From contig JAKSZP010000018.1 of NCBI GenBank assembly GCA_022478985.1, forward strand, positions 186,001 through 250,000: 64,000 nucleotides of DNA. The letters run 5' to 3'. This document shows, one piece after another, positions 60,101-64,000 of the stretch. This DNA comes from Massospora cicadina. Lineage: Eukaryota > Entomophthoromycota > Entomophthoromycetes > Entomophthorales > Entomophthoraceae. The position numbers were made by a program, and so were the translations under genes. The notes below the pieces were generated by a model. That model made no database searches. It was given only the letters and a program-made list of their open reading frames with translations, and was not told the origin of the DNA. Each line of letters begins with the position of its first letter. Positions within the stretch are counted from its first letter, which is position 1.

Positions 60101-61113
60101 CAATACCCCATCATACACAAAAATGCCCAAATATCACGCAAGGTTTTAAGAGCAGGCATTTTAGATATATTCTCAACCTTGTCTTGGAGGGGTTGAATCT
60201 CATCCTTTGGGATAACAAAACCAAGAAAATCTAATTTTTCTGGAAGAAAGTGAACTTAAAGGTTTTAATTTAAGGTTGGACTGACTTAAGCGTTGAAATA
60301 CTTCTTTCAGGTGAGCAAGATGCCCATTAAAGATCTTAGAAAACACCGTAATGTCATCAAGATAGACAATTACACCACTTAACTTGAGGTCCTGTAAGAT
60401 GTGATCCATGGCTCGCTGGAAAGTTGAAGGAGCTTTGCAAAATCCCTGAGGTAATTGGGTGGGCAAATAGGCCTTTGCTGAAAATCAGGGCACATTTCTC
60501 CTAATCTTGGGGAGAGAGGTCCATCTTCCAATAGCTGCTGGCTAAGTCATGTCAAGAAGAACTTATATCCAGAGAGCTGTTCTAGAGCGTCATCAATGCG
60601 AGGAATGAGATAGTTATCCTTCTTTGTGAGGTTGTTTAGCCTGCAGTATTCCATCACAACCTGATGACCACAATTTTTTTATAAGGAGGAGAGGGGATGA
60701 CCATAGACTTTGCAAAGGTACCAGTAACTAAGCATCTGATAGCTCTTTGAGCTCCGTCTCATCTGTTACTCATCAACTTTTGATTTACAATAAGGTTTGT
60801 ATTGATTTTGACTAGCATCCACAACATTGATGGCATAACTCCAACCCTTCATATGACCATAGTCGGTCTCATACTTAGAGAATATGTCGCTTTAGGACTC
60901 CAATAAACAATGAGCTTTATTAAGCTCTACTGGTATTAGCTCATCGGAGATATGAACGTTGGGCAATGTACATAATGGTTTGTCAGCAGGCAGACCCATG
61001 TCTGGTATAGACCCAATGCAGTGGACCTGGTTAATCTCTTTAACTGGGATCAGCAGACTTTTCCCAATCTCCTGGTGCTTCTGTATGACAATGTCCTTAT
61101 TGGTAAGATCCAC
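60101..61113 (-). pseudogene. Gypsy H reverse transcriptase
   Basis: Frame 60200-60466 reads PQGFCKAPSTFQRAMDHILQ, LSGVIVYLDDITVFSKIFNG and HLKEVFQRLSQSNLKLKPL; the YLDD box is intact. Upstream fingers at 60500-60700 are shifted. Frame 60892-61113 is the protease-RT linker (VKEINQVHCIGSIPDMGLP). Confidence 0.85.
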
Positions 61114-61133
61114 AATAGAATACTGGTAGGACG

Positions 61134-61920
61134 TTAGTAGTCTGGGTCTAAGATGCCTGATAATACTCGAGGTTCTAAGGGACTGATTCCATCGATTCTT
61201 GTTATGTGTAGCAAGCAGTTGTGGGGGATTTGCAGGGCAATCTTGGTGTCAATCACCCTTTTTTCACCCGCTTTAATAAACACCTCTTCAGCTTCATAAA
61301 ATGGAATTCCCTCAAGAGAGCTTACTGATTCAGGCAGCATCTTGGTATTCCACCCCAACATTGTATAGTGTAAGGATAAGGCGGAGAAAGGATACTCAAC
61401 AGTGGAAGCATAGTCCTTTTTATCAATCTCATTTTGGTCCAATATCAGGTGATCCATGTAGCTAAGCAGAGAGATAGCCCTTTTTTATATTGATAATCCC
61501 GTCATACTTGCTTATAAACTGGGTACCAATGAAAATACCATAAGTGTTATTGGCAAGGCCACTGCAGAGGCTGAGAGGAGGAGTTTCTAAAATCGGATGA
61601 GTAAATTTGAGTAAGCCCTAATAGCGCGAGGGTTGGCCAGACCAGCAGTGCCAAACTCCTGAGTATAGTTGAGGTCTGGTTCCAGCTTAATTTCATAAGC
61701 TTTGATGATACAACGTTCACAGGGGATCCCTTGTCAAAGATAGCAATGACTTTACTCCATTGACAACAACCTCCACTTTTGTTAAAGTTCCACCCAAGTT
61801 GGGGGAAAGAGAGGACCTCCTTCATCTGGATTGTAGAATCTCTGCATTTAGCAGTTTCATGGAATTCATCCCGAATAGAATGCAGTGTATACACACTCTG
61901 AGTGGATCAGATCATTGTGG
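61134..61920 (-). pseudogene. Gypsy H protease
   Basis: Frame 61547-61894 contains VIAIFDKGSPVNVVSSKLMK: the triad D-S/T-G is D-K-G. Frame 61134-61457 is the downstream part (EAEEVFIKAGEKRVIDTKIA, LQIPHNCLLHITRIDG), equivalent to the PPG..I.V.T...IP..L.G block of Gypsy C, D and F. Confidence 0.8.
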
Positions 61921-63440
61921 CAATAAGCTGGTCAGCATCGCTGGCAGTATCAATAACCTACAGACCTTTCAGCACCTAATAAATGTATGTTTTTTGGGGT
62001 ATCCTAGCCAAATCCACTCTTTCTGTGTTTAATTGGTCAGGTACCCCCACTTCACCTGGGGCTCCTAGGACATAGTGACTGACATCTTTACAACCCCCTT
62101 CAGATTCGTCGTCAGAGGGATTTATAATGCACATTAGTATATCCATTGATTAGGATTAAGTTCAGAGCTTCCCTTGTTTCAGAAGAGGTCCTGGGGCGCT
62201 CATATACTTGTGTAACTTTTGGAGGTGACGCTTTGATAGTTAAAGCTCTACATTTAGCCTTTGATGCAGGGGGTTTGGGATGCCCCATGGCAACATGTTT
62301 TGAGCTCAAATTTGTAGGAGGAGATGCCGAGGGGGATATCATCTTGGAGGTGGAGGTTTCAACTACGCCAGCTTTGGGTAGATCAGCAGCTGTGTGCTTT
62401 TGGGAAACTGACAGTTTAGTATATGTGACCTTGTCATTTAACCCATCATGAGTGGGGAAGGATGGCACTTGAGAGAGGGGTTTAGGCTCAGGAGTTGGTT
62501 TTGGAACCACTTGTAGAGGCTTATTTTCTGATAAATGATGATCTTGGTGACAAGATGGGGTGCAGAAAGCACGACCCCATTGACGAGGATGTACTCTGGC
62601 TTACAGGCTTGAGAACCTCAAGTTTGCAGGGCATAGGAAATTAGGTTTGAGCTTCACTGCGGAAGCTGGGATAAGAGTAAAAACCAGCATAGGAGCCCAA
62701 AGGGATCATCATAGCCTCCTTTGGCGGGGCTACAGTTAAAGAATTCTCAATGGTCAACACCTGAGAAGTTGTCCCAACATTTGAAGTAGCCTCAGCGTTA
62801 TACATATCTGCCACTTCAGCAGAGCCTCCTTGATATCTCAGATGGTCTGGAAGTGGCACTTTAAAGAGATAAGATGCTGAGCTATATAAAGGTGAGACGT
62901 CAACCCGCTCAGAGTGGCAGAAATGGCGTCATCAAAAGGTAGCGTTTTGACAAGCAGCAGGGGTTGAGTGTCCCTATAGAACTGCTCCACAAAAGAGGTG
63001 ATCAATATACCCTCTTGAAACTTAAGGCACATAAAGGCCTGTTTTTGTCATTGTAAAGTCTGCTGGGAGCCAAATTCATCAATGAGAGCTTTTTATCCTC
63101 TGACCAAGTGCTGATGTTGATCATGGTAGGAACCATAATTTCTTGAGCTTTGCGACTCAACCAAGGGAAAATGTACTGGGTCTTTGTTAGTCAACTACTC
63201 CTTCCATAGCAGATTCATAAACGAAGAGGAAGGAGGCGATACTTCCCTCATCTGGTGTAAACTTATTTCTGAAATGGTGTTTTGGAATAGAGTGCTGCTC
63301 AAGCCTTTTGAGGCAAGACAAAGCACTGACTAGCTGTTTTTCCAAAGTGGATAACTTAGGGTTACTTTCTGATGGGAAGTTTTGAGGGTTAGACGCCCTA
63401 CCAACCTCCAATTTTTAACGTTTTTTGTGGTGTACAAATG
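61921..63440 (-). pseudogene. Gypsy H gag
   Basis: Capsid block 62838-63032: MCLKFQEGILITSFVEQFYR, LPFDDAISATLSGLTSHLY. N-terminal part 63187-63411 has a possible short coiled coil (LSTLEKQLVSALSCLKRLEQ). The linker 62112-62510 is Pro/Ser/Lys-rich. I do not find a clear CCHC knuckle. Confidence 0.7.
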
Positions 63441-63458
63441 CCCCTGTAGGGAGCATCA
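63441..63458 (-). other. Primer-binding site of Gypsy H
   Basis: Minus strand TGATGCTCCCTACAGGGG, two bases inside the LTR start at 63461. One or two substitutions from the Gypsy C site. Confidence 0.7.
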
Positions 63459-63460
63459 CT

Positions 63461-64000
63461 TGTTTAATTTTAGGTGGGGAAAATTCTCGCTGATGCCTTT
63501 TTTACCTAAACTTCCAATAGAATAATTTATGGATTTATGCACCACTTTATAGAAATAATAAAACATTAAGAACAACTAACAGGTTAGTTTTTTATAGGGT
63601 TTATTGGTAGTAGCAATGGGAAAAGAGAGAACCCTCTTAATAAATCGATAATTAATATTTAAAGCATTTATCAAAATTTGGATTGCTTAGTAAATTACAA
63701 CTTAGGAAATATGAGCTGTCGCCCTATCAGATCATTCTAACTTACCTTATTTTGGCGGAATGGACGATTGAGGGTTGGGAGCATAAAGGACTAGTCCATA
63801 AGGTAATGTTTTTATATATTTGATCCAATCAATGGGCTGGAAAATTTTACACTTGGTTGGACCCCCTCTGACTCTATATAAAGAGGCTGATTTTCATGTG
63901 GGTAACCTGTACTAAAATAGAAGAGCTTGGGGAGGAGCCTCTAATGAAATTCCTGAACTCAGCTGATGATTCAGTACAATCTGACCACCTGAACTCAGTT
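63461..64000 (-). repeat. 5' LTR of Gypsy H, truncated by the window end
   Basis: 540 bp of the partner of 57631-58325; shared blocks include AAATTTGGATTGCTTAGTAAA, GATTGAGGGTTGGGAGCA and GGACTAGTCCAT. The remaining part lies beyond the window. Confidence 0.9.

Larger units (their letters stand above)
57631..64000 (-). mobile_element. Gypsy H, LTR retrotransposon, antisense, runs off the window
   Basis: LTR at 57631-58325 and its partner from 63461 to the window end. Minus-strand order from high to low is primer-binding site, gag, protease, RT, RNase H, integrase, purine tract (GAAGGGGGTAA), LTR. Inserted in Gypsy G pol. The right target duplication is outside the window and cannot be checked. 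Integrase is of the same family as Gypsy E. Confidence 0.9.

Overview
The window reads as transposon-only DNA from a eukaryote, most likely a repeat-rich fungus. I base this on Ty3/Gypsy elements with 5-bp target duplications, one of them carrying a C-terminal chromodomain, together with an L1/Tad-like LINE and a tRNA-derived SINE. I cannot name the species. I find no convincing host gene, operon, rRNA, CRISPR array or functional tRNA. Nearly every coding stretch is broken by stops and frameshifts, so the open frames are relics of gag, pol, ORF1 and ORF2.

Left block (1-33,240) is a nest. The oldest layer is Gypsy B (+): gag at 1-1,405, pol at 16,771-20,400, and a 3' LTR starting at 20,408. 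Chromovirus A (+; 1,406-16,770) sits between gag and protease of B. Its 5' LTR was hit by a solo LTR (1,561-4,600), which was then hit by an ORF1-only LINE derivative (2,177-4,108). Its RT/RNase H boundary was hit by Gypsy C (-; 7,434-13,305), flanked by an exact GGTAC duplication. The 3' LTR of B was hit by Gypsy D (-; 21,044-32,674), and the upstream LTR of D was hit by a second ORF1-only element (29,931-31,974), whose ORF is broken by a large GA/G microsatellite.

Middle block (33,240-44,160) holds an integrase relic (Gypsy E, +) with a GC-rich insert of unknown type, a SINE (36,941-37,243), another integrase scrap, a third ORF1-only element (38,007-39,955), and about 4 kb of AT-rich decayed DNA with a pair of diverged direct repeats.

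Right block (44,160-64,000) holds Gypsy F (-), interrupted by a second SINE copy (46,159-46,463) and a nearly full-length LINE (47,117-52,401, ORF1 plus endonuclease/RT ORF2). Next come Gypsy G (+), interrupted by a solo LTR (56,104-56,937), and Gypsy H (-), which starts at 57,631 and runs off the window end.

The most interesting biology is a non-LTR partnership. The autonomous LINE, three ORF1-only 'half-LINEs' and two tRNA-headed SINE copies share a 3' tail of about 40 nt, and the LINE and half-LINEs also share their 5' end. This suggests that LINE-encoded machinery mobilised all three classes. A second thread is that four Gypsy elements (C, D, G, H) carry nearly the same candidate primer-binding site next to their LTRs.
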